A stretch of 5,113 bases of DNA from a bacterium (GTDB lineage Bacteria > Latescibacterota > Latescibacteria > Latescibacterales > Latescibacteraceae): NCBI GenBank assembly GCA_021372535.1, contig JAJFUH010000027.1, positions 1 through 5,113 on the forward strand. The letters run 5' to 3'. Under the pieces are notes generated by a model. That model had not been told where the DNA came from and made no database searches. It saw nothing but the letters and a program-made list of their open reading frames with translations. The stretch's first letter is position 1; the number at the start of each line of letters is the position of its first letter. Positions 1 to 4,914 of the stretch are shown here, one piece after another. The position numbers and the translations under genes are program-made.

Positions 1-157
1 TATAGATAATCACAACGAAAGATGGAAAATATATACAGGCGGCATATGGATTCCCGATTAAAGATTCGGGAATGACGGCGTTACGGGGACTCCCGACACA
101 AGGTCGGGGCTTCAGTACCGGGAACCGTGGATGCATTTTCAGATAAACATCCATGAC
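1..157. repeat. 157 bp direct repeat, copy A
   Basis: This is the first of two head-to-tail copies. Positions 1-99 match 158-256 base for base. The copy contains a hairpin, ATTCCCGA (50-57) pairing with TCGGGAAT (66-73), inside the phrase GGATTCCCGATTAAAGATTC. A second short stem, TGGATG (128-133) with CATCCA (148-153), lies near its end. The tail (about 100-157) resembles the tail of the distant third copy at 2211-2370 more than that of copy B. The window starts inside or at the edge of the unit, so its true left end is unknown. No convincing protein is encoded; the minus-strand frame across 81-275 is low-complexity readthrough of the repeat. It is best regarded as an intergenic repeat of unknown function. 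Confidence 0.9.
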
Positions 158-300
158 TATAGATAATCACAACGAAAGATGGAAAATATATACAGGCGGC
201 ATATGGATTCCCGATTAAAGATTCGGGAATGACGGCGTTACGGGGACTCCCGACACCAGGCCTATGCGTCAGCACCGTGAATTTCCAGATAAATCCGGGA
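158..300. repeat. 157 bp direct repeat, copy B
   Basis: Second tandem copy. It is identical to copy A for 99 bp (158-256) and then diverges sharply, with a shorter tail ending near ATAAATCCGGGA. The hairpin recurs at 207-214 and 223-230. CCATGAC just before the unit (151-157) also precedes the third copy (2212-2218), which suggests the natural unit begins there. Perfect identity followed by abrupt divergence fits recent duplication or gene conversion, or an assembly artefact. It ends about 80 bp before the receiver-domain gene. Confidence 0.88.
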
Positions 301-313
301 TAGATAAATCAAG

Positions 314-342
314 TTAAATACACAATAAAAAACATATATACA
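314..342 (+). promoter_or_regulatory. weak candidate promoter for the receiver gene
   Basis: TTAAAT (314-319) and TATACA (337-342) are separated by 17 bp and lie about 40 bp upstream of the receiver start codon, in an AT-rich stretch just after the tandem repeats. The match to the sigma-70 consensus is 3/6 at -35 and 4/6 at -10, which AT-rich DNA can give by chance. It is listed because position and spacing are right; the sigma factor usage of this organism is unknown. Confidence 0.25.
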
Positions 343-382
343 AACCAGTTAATTTAGGATTTTCGTTCGAGGAGAACAGAAC

Positions 383-772
383 ATGGAAAAGAAAATACTG
401 GTTGTCGATGACGAAGCAGCGATACGTAAATTACTGGATAAGGCCTTCAGAAAAAAGGGGTATACGGTCGTACTCGCAGAAAGCGCGGAAGAAGCGCTCG
501 AAATACTGAAGGATGACTATATCCAGGTCATGTTTCTCGATTTACGGCTCCCCGGACAGAACGGTATCGAACTCTGCCGTGAAATCCGTAAAGCAAATCC
601 CATCGCGTGTATTTATGCCATGACCGGATACAGCTCGCTTTTCGAGCTTTCGGATTGCCGCGATGCGGGCTTCGATGATTATTTTCTGAAGCCGGTCGAT
701 CTCGATGTGTTTCTGAACACAGCGGAAGATGCTTTTACCAAGCTCGAACGATGGAAGAAAAAAGTTCCCTGA
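383..772 (+). CDS. stand-alone response regulator receiver domain (CheY-like)
   Basis: The 129-residue protein is a single REC domain with no output domain. The phosphorylation machinery is complete: acidic pair Asp9-Asp10 in ILVVDDE, phospho-acceptor Asp53 in FLDLRLPG, switch Thr81 in AMTGYS, switch aromatic Tyr100 three residues before the invariant lysine, and Lys103-Pro104 in FLKPV. Length (about 125 residues for CheY/Spo0F-type proteins) indicates an intact gene. In this family a histidine kinase or phosphotransfer protein phosphorylates the Asp and the protein then acts by protein-protein contact. No kinase is encoded in the window, so the partner is unknown; it could serve a phosphorelay, chemotaxis-like control or a hybrid pathway. 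The start is supported by GAGGAG (369-374) eight bases before ATG. The C-terminus is basic (RWKKKVP). A terminator follows 34 bp after the stop and the downstream gene is convergent, so it is probably monocistronic. The family call is certain; the specific role is not recognisable. Confidence 0.95.
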   Translation: MEKKILVVDDEAAIRKLLDKAFRKKGYTVVLAESAEEALEILKDDYIQVMFLDLRLPGQNGIELCREIRKANPIACIYAMTGYSSLFELSDCRDAGFDDYFLKPVDLDVFLNTAEDAFTKLERWKKKVP

Positions 773-805
773 ACGCTGCTATTGAAGAATCCACAGGTAA
801 ACCTG

Positions 806-845
806 AAAAGGCCCGGCTCGCTTACGTCATGAACCGGGCTTTTTT
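806..845. terminator. intrinsic terminator between convergent genes
   Basis: GCCCGG (811-816) pairs with CCGGGC (834-839), extended by a G-T and A-T pairs on both sides, and is followed by six T (840-845). It serves the receiver gene on the plus strand. The A-rich left flank gives four T after the stem on the minus strand, so it may also end pncA transcription. A second GCCCGG at 846-851 can pair with the same CCGGGC across the T run, so two mutually exclusive hairpins are possible. Confidence 0.85.
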
Positions 846-863
846 GCCCGGCAGGCATGGTAA

Positions 864-1484
864 CTATGATTCATCGAGCATCGGGCTTTCGATCACCGTA
901 ATCCCGGCCCGCTTCATCTCCGCAATCGCTCTGTCAGTGTCCCCGGGCGCAAGCTCGACTCCCCGGCACCCATCCACGATGAGAAATGTGCGGAAACCGA
1001 ATTTGACCGCATCGAGGGCGCTGAACCTGACACAGTAATCGGTTGCAAGCCCCATGACAAATACGTCCTCCACTCCCCGCTCTTTCAGATAATCCCCGAG
1101 ACCGGTCGACTTACGGTATCCGTTGTCGTAAAAACCGCTGTAGCTGTCGATCGATGAATCGGTGCCCTTACGGAAGACCTTTACGATGCGACCGGTGTCC
1201 AGACCGGAGACAAATTCCGCGCCATGGGTGTTCCGAACACAGTGGTCGGGCCAGAGAATCTGGCCGAGACCGTTCAGGTCGATGACATCTCCCGGTTTCT
1301 TTCCCGGATGATTCGAGGCAAAACTTCCATGATCGGCCGGGTGCCAGTCCTGTGTGGCCACAACGAGGTCAAATGAGCGCATTACGCTGTTGGCGACCGG
1401 TACGACCTCATCCCCATGGGTTACGGCGAGCGCGCCGCCCGGTACAAAATCGTTCTGGATGTCGATGAGTAAAAGGGTTTTCAT
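864..1484 (-). CDS. pncA: nicotinamidase (NAD salvage)
   Basis: The 206-residue cytosolic enzyme of the isochorismatase-like cysteine hydrolase fold hydrolyses nicotinamide to nicotinate and ammonia, feeding the Preiss-Handler route to NAD. Like other PncA proteins it may also act on pyrazinamide. The catalytic triad is visible: Asp8 in LIDIQNDF, Lys106 in VFRKG, and Cys151 in GLATDYCV. Metal ligands are Asp46, His48 and His52 in QDWHPADHGSF, and His81 in LWPDHC. FVPGGALAV, DSYSGFYDNG and DGCRGV are also family signatures. The protein resembles E. coli PncA (about 213 residues) end to end, so it is full length. The start is supported by GAAGGA (1492-1497) seven bases upstream. It is convergent with the receiver gene, and an imperfect inverted repeat at 1512-1535 lies just upstream. 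Nothing unusual is seen in the protein. Confidence 0.96.
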   Translation of the reverse strand: MKTLLLIDIQNDFVPGGALAVTHGDEVVPVANSVMRSFDLVVATQDWHPADHGSFASNHPGKKPGDVIDLNGLGQILWPDHCVRNTHGAEFVSGLDTGRIVKVFRKGTDSSIDSYSGFYDNGYRKSTGLGDYLKERGVEDVFVMGLATDYCVRFSALDAVKFGFRTFLIVDGCRGVELAPGDTDRAIAEMKRAGITVIESPMLDES

Positions 1485-1511
1485 GGTGATGTCCTTCGTT
1501 ATTTTCAGAAT

Positions 1512-1535
1512 TCATACGGTAAACATACTGTATGA
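1512..1535. promoter_or_regulatory. imperfect inverted repeat upstream of pncA, possible operator
   Basis: TCATACGGT (1512-1520) and ACTGTATGA (1527-1535) are inverted with 8 of 9 positions matching and a 6 bp spacer. The site lies 28-51 bp upstream of the pncA start, where a repressor would block transcription or a promoter would sit. Size and spacing fit a dimeric helix-turn-helix regulator. I do not recognise it as a known NAD-regulon motif. It is a single site, so chance is not excluded. Confidence 0.35.
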
Positions 1536-1544
1536 GATTTTATT

Positions 1545-1592
1545 AATCCGACCTATTCATAAAATTTAATAGAACGCGGATTTTCGCGGATT
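1545..1592. repeat. CGCGGATT dispersed repeat, copy 1
   Basis: The stretch from about AATCCGACCTATTCA to AGAACGCGGATTTTCGCGGA recurs almost unchanged at 2036-2084 in the same orientation. It contains CGCGGATT twice in tandem. It encodes no protein and lies about 60 bp upstream of pncA. The second copy is 491 bp away, on the far side of two other repeat families. Confidence 0.85.
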
Positions 1593-1604
1593 ATTTCTAC
1601 AGTT

Positions 1605-1624
1605 GGCAACCACGGGGGGTTGCC
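1605..1624. repeat. hairpin GGCAACC/GGTTGCC
   Basis: GGCAACC (1605-1611) and GGTTGCC (1618-1624) form a perfect 7 bp stem with a 6-base loop. There is no T run, so it is not a standard terminator. It sits between the CGCGGATT repeat and the inverted-repeat element and is probably another repeat-derived palindrome. Only one copy is in the window. Confidence 0.6.
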
Positions 1625-1665
1625 CCTACAATAAAATAAAACACGAACTATTATTCCGTCATGTA

Positions 1666-1764
1666 TTGCTTCGGTGATTAAACAGTGACATCAGATGATG
1701 TCAAACCGAACCTGTATCGGTGTCTATGCCTGATATGAGTATCATCATTTATTCACCGAAGCAA
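1666..1764. mobile_element. MITE-like palindromic element, copy 1 (forward)
   Basis: This 99 bp non-coding element is bounded by perfect 12 bp terminal inverted repeats, TTGCTTCGGTGA (1666-1677) and TCACCGAAGCAA (1753-1764). Inside are TGACATC/GATGTCA (1686-1692 and 1697-1703) and ACCGA/TCGGT (1705-1709 and 1717-1721). A homologous copy in the opposite orientation lies at 2371-2477: its reverse complement matches the first 27 bases with two mismatches and continues in step to the other end. Terminal inverted repeats, about 100 bp size, no coding capacity and two copies in opposite orientation fit a miniature inverted-repeat element or a REP-type palindromic unit. No transposase is present in the window to mobilise it. 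TATTCCGTCATG to the left and TAATCCGTTATG to the right are similar, but this is weak evidence for a target duplication. Confidence 0.7.
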
Positions 1765-1797
1765 AATAATAATCCGTTATGACTTTTTGTGTCTTCC

Positions 1798-1812
1798 TGC
1801 TGCGACGCAGCA
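1798..1812. repeat. short palindrome TGCTGCG/CGCAGCA
   Basis: TGCTGCG (1798-1804) and CGCAGCA (1806-1812) are a perfect inverted repeat around a single base, following TTTTTGTGTCTTCC. A related phrase, TTTGTGTC, is tandemly repeated at 2165-2180. It may be a fragment of a repeat; there is no evidence of function. Confidence 0.45.
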
Positions 1813-1865
1813 CAGCGAGTATGGTGAAATAATTCCACGAATAATCCGGGTAAGTTATAATACGG

Positions 1866-2010
1866 TTCACTTAAGTGAAATCAGAATAACTTCAAATAAT
1901 ATCCCCCTTGTCCTTTGGACATCCCCCCTTGTTAAGGGGGGAACAACGGAGCCGGGTATTTTCTCCCTTAACAGGGGGGATACGGCGAAGCCGAGGGGAA
2001 TCTTTTCCCT
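1866..2010. repeat. C-rich/G-rich hairpin repeat, full-length copy
   Basis: It opens with a perfect 14 bp palindrome, TTCACTTAAGTGAA (1866-1879). Next come CCCCTTGTCCTTTGG (1904-1918) and a strong hairpin, CCCCCCTT (1923-1930) with AAGGGGGG (1934-1941). Two similar sub-units follow, each with TTAA, a G run, an ACGG-AGCCG or ACGGCGAAGCCG motif, and a T-rich end (1932-1962 and 1967-2006). A shortened, inverted relative lies at 4461-4529. Forward frames across it are long only because the repeat lacks stops; they show no domain. Confidence 0.75.
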
Positions 2011-2035
2011 CTAACTTTAATAAAAGATTGTTTTT

Positions 2036-2084
2036 AACCCGACCTATTCACAAAAATTCAATAGAACGCGGATTTTCGCGGATT
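2036..2084. repeat. CGCGGATT dispersed repeat, copy 2
   Basis: Near-identical to 1545-1592 and in the same orientation. The shared phrases are GACCTATTCA, then A-rich, then ATAGAACGCGGATTTTCGCG. It follows the C-rich element after about 25 bp. The few differences are concentrated in the A-rich part. Confidence 0.85.
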
Positions 2085-2210
2085 TTATTCTTTATTTATA
2101 TATATTTTCAGGTGTTAATGTTTTATTAATTATTAATGATAGTATAAATAATATGTTATATAAATTTGTGTCTTTGTGTCTTCGTGGTTAAATATATTCA
2201 TGAATAATCC
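2085..2210. other. AT-rich intergenic spacer
   Basis: A very AT-rich stretch with no reading frame. The only structure seen is a short tandem, TTTGTGTC twice (2165-2180), followed by TTCGTGGTTAA. I see no RNA gene or promoter that can be defended. Confidence 0.6.
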
Positions 2211-2370
2211 CCATGACCATTGATAGTTACAATGAATGATGAAAAGTGTATGCATTCTGCATATGGATTCCCGATTAAAAATTCGGGAATGACTGCGTTA
2301 CGGGACTCCCAACACCAGGACGGGTCTTCAGTACCGGGAACCGGAGATGCATTTTCATACAAAATCCGGG
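2211..2370. repeat. 157 bp repeat family, diverged copy C
   Basis: It has the same order of blocks as copies A and B: CCATGAC, a T-A-rich part, CATATGGATTCCCGATTAAA, TTCGGGAATGAC, GCGTTACGGG, CTTCAGTACCGGGAACCG and ATGCATTTTCA. The left third has diverged substantially while the hairpin core (2267-2274 with 2283-2290) is intact. It sits about 1.9 kb from the tandem pair, in the same orientation, and directly abuts the inverted MITE-like copy at 2371. Its greater divergence shows the family is older than the A/B duplication. Confidence 0.85.
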
Positions 2371-2477
2371 GTTATTGCTCCAGCGAATAAATAATGATGC
2401 TAATATTTGGAATAGAGGCCGAAACAAGTTCGGCATGACGTCATGCGATGTCACTGTTTAATCACCTGAGCAATAAC
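2371..2477. mobile_element. MITE-like palindromic element, copy 2 (inverted)
   Basis: This 107 bp element has terminal GTTATTGCTC (2371-2380) and GAGCAATAAC (2468-2477), a perfect 10 bp inverted repeat that extends imperfectly inward. It is the reverse complement of the element at 1666-1764. Internally it has a perfect 14 bp palindrome, GCATGACGTCATGC (2433-2446), and a GCCGAA/TTCGGC stem (2418-2423 and 2429-2434). It begins 22 bp past the stop codon of the GGT-family gene, so its hairpins will be in that gene's 3' end if transcription runs on. There is no T run after the stems, so termination there would not be of the classic type. Confidence 0.72.
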
Positions 2478-2499
2478 AAGATTTTTGTCATTTCCGTTT

Positions 2500-4080
2500 T
2501 CAGTATCCGACCGCCTGACCGTCCTTACGATGATCCGAACCGGCGCAGTAGCCATCCGCGAGACGGTAAATGAGCTGGGCGCCGCCGAACGATTCACCGC
2601 CGATTTTTATGTTGTGCCCGCGGCGCCGTAATTCCCCGACAACCTCCGGCCTGAAACCGGGTTCGAGCACCACATCGAGATTTTCGAGCACTCTCCACCG
2701 GGGCGCATCCGATGCAGTCTGCGGATTCTGACCGTAATCGAAAATCCGAATGACCATCTGGACATGGCCCTGCGGCTGCATGGGACCGCCCATAACGCCG
2801 AAACTCATAAGCGGTTTGCCATCCCGCGTCACAAATCCCGGGATGATGGTGTGATAGGGCCGCTTGCCGCCGCCGACGCGATTGGGATGACCCTCCTCGA
2901 GCGTGAAGCCATACCCGCGGTTCTGAAGCGAAATCCCCGTTCCGGGAACAACGATGCCCGACCCGAAACCACCGTAATTCGACTGTATATAGGAAACCAT
3001 CATGCCGTTCGAGTCGGCGGCGGTCAGATATACCGTGCCGCCCCGTGAGGGAACGCCGAATCCGGGATTCTGCGCCTTCTTCATGTCTATCAGCGCGGCT
3101 CGTCGTTCGAGATACCCGCTCCCGAGGAGAGCGGCCGGCCTGATATCGAGGCTGTCGGGATCGGCGACATACCGGTGCGCATCGGCGAAGGCAAGTTTCA
3201 TCGCCTCGATCTGGAGGTGAAGGCAGTCGGCGGAATCGATAGAATACTGCTGAATATTCAATCGTTGAATAATTCCGAGCATTATGAGCGCCGCAATCCC
3301 CTGACCGTTCGGCGGTATCTCATGAAGGGTGATGCCGTGGTAATCCATGGATATCGGCTCGACCCAGATGGGCTTGTGGTTCGCAAGGTCTTCGATCGTC
3401 ATCAGACCGCCTGTCGCCCGCGCATGAGCAGCGATTTTTTCCGCAAGCTCGCCGCGGTAGAATGCCTCGCCGTTCGTTGCGGCAATCCGGCAGAGTGTCC
3501 GCGCCTGGTCGGACTGTACAAACTTCTCCCCCGCTTTCGGCGCCCGACCGTCGACCAGAAACGCCGCGCCAAAATCGGGGAAATCGCGATATGTGTCCTT
3601 TGCACCGGCCCATCCTTCCGCGGTTATGGGCGAGACGATGAATCCTCGTCCGGCGTACCCGATGGCGGGCTCGAAAAGCTCCTGAAAAGGGAGTTTCCCG
3701 AACCGTTTCGACAGCTCAACCCACGCAGAAACCGCCCCGGGAACAGTCACCGTATCCCAGCCGATACGGGGCATTTCGCTTTTCCCCGCAAAACGCTCCG
3801 GAGTCATCGCGGCGGGCGATTTTCCCGAAGCATTGATACCGTGAAGCTTTACACCATCCCACAAAATCGAGAACGCATCGCTGCCGATGCCGTTGCTCGT
3901 GGGCTCGACGACGGTTAAAGCTATGGCGGTGGCTACGGCGGCATCGACGGCATTGCCTCCCCTGAGAAGCATCCTGAGTCCTGCCTGTGCCGCCAGAGGC
4001 TGGGATGTCGCGACAATGTTACCGGCAAGAACCGGCATCCGCTGCGACGGGTAGGGGAAATCATACGAAAACGTATTCAT
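2500..4080 (-). CDS. gamma-glutamyltransferase-family Ntn hydrolase (GGT-like acylase)
   Basis: The 526-residue protein belongs to the self-cleaving GGT family (peptidase family T3). Signatures in order are GGNAVDAAVATAIALTVVEP (41-60), GIGSDAF (64-70), VPGAVSAW (113-120), IPPNGQGIAAL (255-265), GGFGSGIVVPGTGISLQNRG (370-389), GKRPYHTIIPGF (405-416), GVMGGPMQPQGH (428-439) and DHRKDGQAVGY at the end. The expected nucleophile is Thr349 in SRGGTVYLT, where autocleavage would give chains of about 348 and 178 residues. It is somewhat shorter than E. coli GGT (about 580 residues) because it has no signal peptide, so it is probably cytosolic. By manual alignment, the E. coli residues that bind the gamma-glutamyl group (Arg114, Asp433, Ser462, Ser463) are not conserved, resembling YwrD-type or cephalosporin-acylase-like members. 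The substrate is therefore uncertain. GAGG (4087-4090) lies six bases before ATG. Its leader holds a heptamer repeat. No neighbour suggests a pathway. Confidence 0.93.
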   Translation of the reverse strand: MNTFSYDFPYPSQRMPVLAGNIVATSQPLAAQAGLRMLLRGGNAVDAAVATAIALTVVEPTSNGIGSDAFSILWDGVKLHGINASGKSPAAMTPERFAGKSEMPRIGWDTVTVPGAVSAWVELSKRFGKLPFQELFEPAIGYAGRGFIVSPITAEGWAGAKDTYRDFPDFGAAFLVDGRAPKAGEKFVQSDQARTLCRIAATNGEAFYRGELAEKIAAHARATGGLMTIEDLANHKPIWVEPISMDYHGITLHEIPPNGQGIAALIMLGIIQRLNIQQYSIDSADCLHLQIEAMKLAFADAHRYVADPDSLDIRPAALLGSGYLERRAALIDMKKAQNPGFGVPSRGGTVYLTAADSNGMMVSYIQSNYGGFGSGIVVPGTGISLQNRGYGFTLEEGHPNRVGGGKRPYHTIIPGFVTRDGKPLMSFGVMGGPMQPQGHVQMVIRIFDYGQNPQTASDAPRWRVLENLDVVLEPGFRPEVVGELRRRGHNIKIGGESFGGAQLIYRLADGYCAGSDHRKDGQAVGY

Positions 4081-4104
4081 GGTTATCCTCGGTTAAATAA
4101 ATAT

Positions 4105-4160
4105 GGTTCATGGTTCATGGTTCATGGTTCATGGTTTGTGGTTTGTGGTTTGTGGTTTTT
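4105..4160. repeat. heptamer tandem repeat in the GGT-like gene's leader
   Basis: Four GGTTCAT units (4105-4132) are followed by three GGTTTGT units (4133-4153) and a degenerate GGTTTTT (4154-4160). Read in the direction of the minus-strand gene this is ACAAACC three times, then ATGAACC four times, ending 25 bp before the start codon. Short perfect tandem arrays of this kind change copy number by slippage. Because the period is 7, each unit shifts the reading frame, and the plus-strand frame through it (starting near 4117) is not a believable protein. Confidence 0.92.
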
Positions 4161-4171
4161 CACCTTGCGCC

Positions 4172-4345
4172 ATGCTTTTTTTAAAAGCTTTCCGCGAACG
4201 GAGTGCCGGTCTCTCTGCTGCAGCCGAACCATAAGAAGAACAAGGTTTAAAGAAGGTTACGGCAGAAGAGCGGAAACACAGCCAACAGAAAACAGCGCCC
4301 GATGTGCCGGATGCAAAAAGGCTTGGAGAAGTATTTGTAGAATAA
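4172..4345 (+). pseudogene. possible eroded or short reading frame
   Basis: One plus-strand frame reads MLFLKAFRERSAGLSAAAEP (4172-4231), a TAA at 4232-4234, and then 36 further codons, including LKKVTAEERKHSQQ and DAKRLGEVFVE, to a TAA at 4343-4345. The composition (charged, Ala/Glu/Lys-rich) looks more like a real protein end than the other frames here. No ribosome binding site is obvious, there is an internal stop, and I recognise no family. It could be the tail of a decayed gene, a short peptide gene, or chance. It is divergent from the GGT-like gene. Confidence 0.2.
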
Positions 4346-4460
4346 TATAATACGGTACGTTTTCATAATGCAATCGACTCTCATGCTCCGAAAGTAACAC
4401 CGTAAAGATAATGCTGTTCACATAAGCGTATTCTTTATCAAAGTCAGAGAAGATAAATTC
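4346..4460. other. AT-rich intergenic spacer upstream of the GGT-like gene
   Basis: No reading frame or RNA gene is seen. Read on the minus strand, TTGCAT and TTATAT about 17 bp apart (around 4344-4372) could be a weak promoter for the GGT-like gene. If so, the leader would be more than 250 bases long and would include the heptamer array. I would not call it without transcript data. Confidence 0.35.
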
Positions 4461-4529
4461 ACCCCCTCGGCTTTTACCAAACCAAAGGACAGGGGAATCG
4501 TATTTGATAGTAAACTGATTTCACTTAAG
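4461..4529. repeat. inverted, internally deleted copy of the C-rich repeat
   Basis: The reverse complement starts CTTAAGTGAAATCA, identical to 1870-1883. It continues with TCAAATA, a C-rich tract and TGTCCTTTGG, as at 1892-1918, and ends in GCCGAGGGG, as at 1990-1998. About 70 bp of the full copy, including the C8/G8-type hairpin, is missing. It is therefore a deletion derivative in opposite orientation, 2.5 kb from its relative. Confidence 0.72.
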
Positions 4530-4563
4530 AGGGCTGTGAAAAAGTATCTTTTTCACACGCCCT
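4530..4563. repeat. long palindromic hairpin
   Basis: AGGGC-TGTGAAAAAG (4530-4544) and CTTTTTCACA-C-GCCCT (4548-4563) form a 15 bp stem with a single bulged C (4558) and a TAT loop (4545-4547). It directly abuts the deleted C-rich repeat. No T run follows on either strand, so it is not a textbook terminator, although it could still stall or protect transcripts. It is probably an independent repeat-type palindrome. Confidence 0.8.
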
Positions 4564-4617
4564 ATGACGAAATGTGTTGTTTTGTTGCTGTCAAGGGCAT
4601 GTAAATCGGGTGGTACC

Positions 4618-4818
4618 CCCCATTTTTAAAGAACACTTTTTTAGATGTTACTTCCTTTGCTTGCCCAAAGGAAGTAACCAAGGAAAGGGCACCCCCGTGA
4701 AAAGCCTGTTTCCACGGTCACGGCCCGTTTTTCGGGAATGTGTGAACTCACGAGCCTTCGGCTCGCTCGGACAGCACCCATTCTTTTTCCGAAAACCGGT
4801 TGTGACCGCGGGACTTTT
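4618..4818. repeat. structured ~200 bp repeat, copy 1
   Basis: Copy 1 of a direct repeat whose second copy begins about 295 bp downstream. The core 4634-4799 matches 4928-5093 with about four substitutions by eye. Stems visible in order are: a perfect 13 bp helix, GTTACTTCCTTTG (4647-4659) with CAAAGGAAGTAAC (4666-4678), loop CTTGCC; CCGTGA (4695-4700) with TCACGG (4718-4723); CCCG (4724-4727) with CGGG (4733-4736); and CGAGCC (4751-4756) with GGCTCG (4760-4765), loop TTC. A plus-strand frame (4574-4897) runs through it but its protein has no domain. It may be a non-coding repeat or a structured RNA; no promoter is identified. Confidence 0.88.
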
Positions 4819-4914
4819 CAATGGGGTTGATACATCAGAAGCTCCAAAGGGTGTTATAAAAAAGTCATCGTGGATTTTTTTGGGGGGAGGCAGGTGAAGT
4901 TGTTCCGGCCATCT
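4819..4914. other. spacer between the two structured repeats
   Basis: About 96 bp of non-repeated sequence with a T7 run and a G6 run near 4874-4887. No gene is seen. The T run lies about 55 bp after copy 1 but is not immediately preceded by an obvious stem. Confidence 0.5.

Noticed and set aside
81-275. 64-codon minus-strand frame at the left edge
   Set aside because: It spans two repeat copies and has no ribosome site or domain.
1-300. CRISPR array
   Set aside because: Repeated units are about 157 bp with only two adjacent copies and no short repeat-spacer periodicity; no cas gene is present.
1785-1815. Intrinsic terminator around the TGCTGCG palindrome
   Set aside because: The T-rich part precedes the stem on the plus strand, the palindrome has a one-base centre, and no gene ends nearby.
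1787-2129. Two overlapping plus-strand frames of about 75 codons
   Set aside because: They run across the C-rich repeat and palindromes; the apparent peptides merely translate the repeat in two frames.
2371-2499. Classic terminator for the GGT-like gene
   Set aside because: Stems exist within the MITE-like copy, but none is followed by a T run on the minus strand, so a standard intrinsic terminator cannot be claimed.
3175-3918. 247-codon plus-strand frame opposite the GGT-like gene
   Set aside because: It is antisense to strongly conserved GGT motifs, has no family signature, and its Arg/Pro/Gly-rich composition is typical of a shadow frame in GC-rich coding DNA.
4117-4350. 77-codon plus-strand frame beginning in the heptamer array
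   Set aside because: It starts inside a 7 bp tandem repeat, shows no domain, and is in a different frame from the more coding-like stretch at 4172-4345.
4574-4897. 107-codon plus-strand frame through structured repeat copy 1
   Set aside because: The frame is carried by a non-coding repeat with multiple hairpins, has no recognisable domain, and starts and ends in unrelated flanks.
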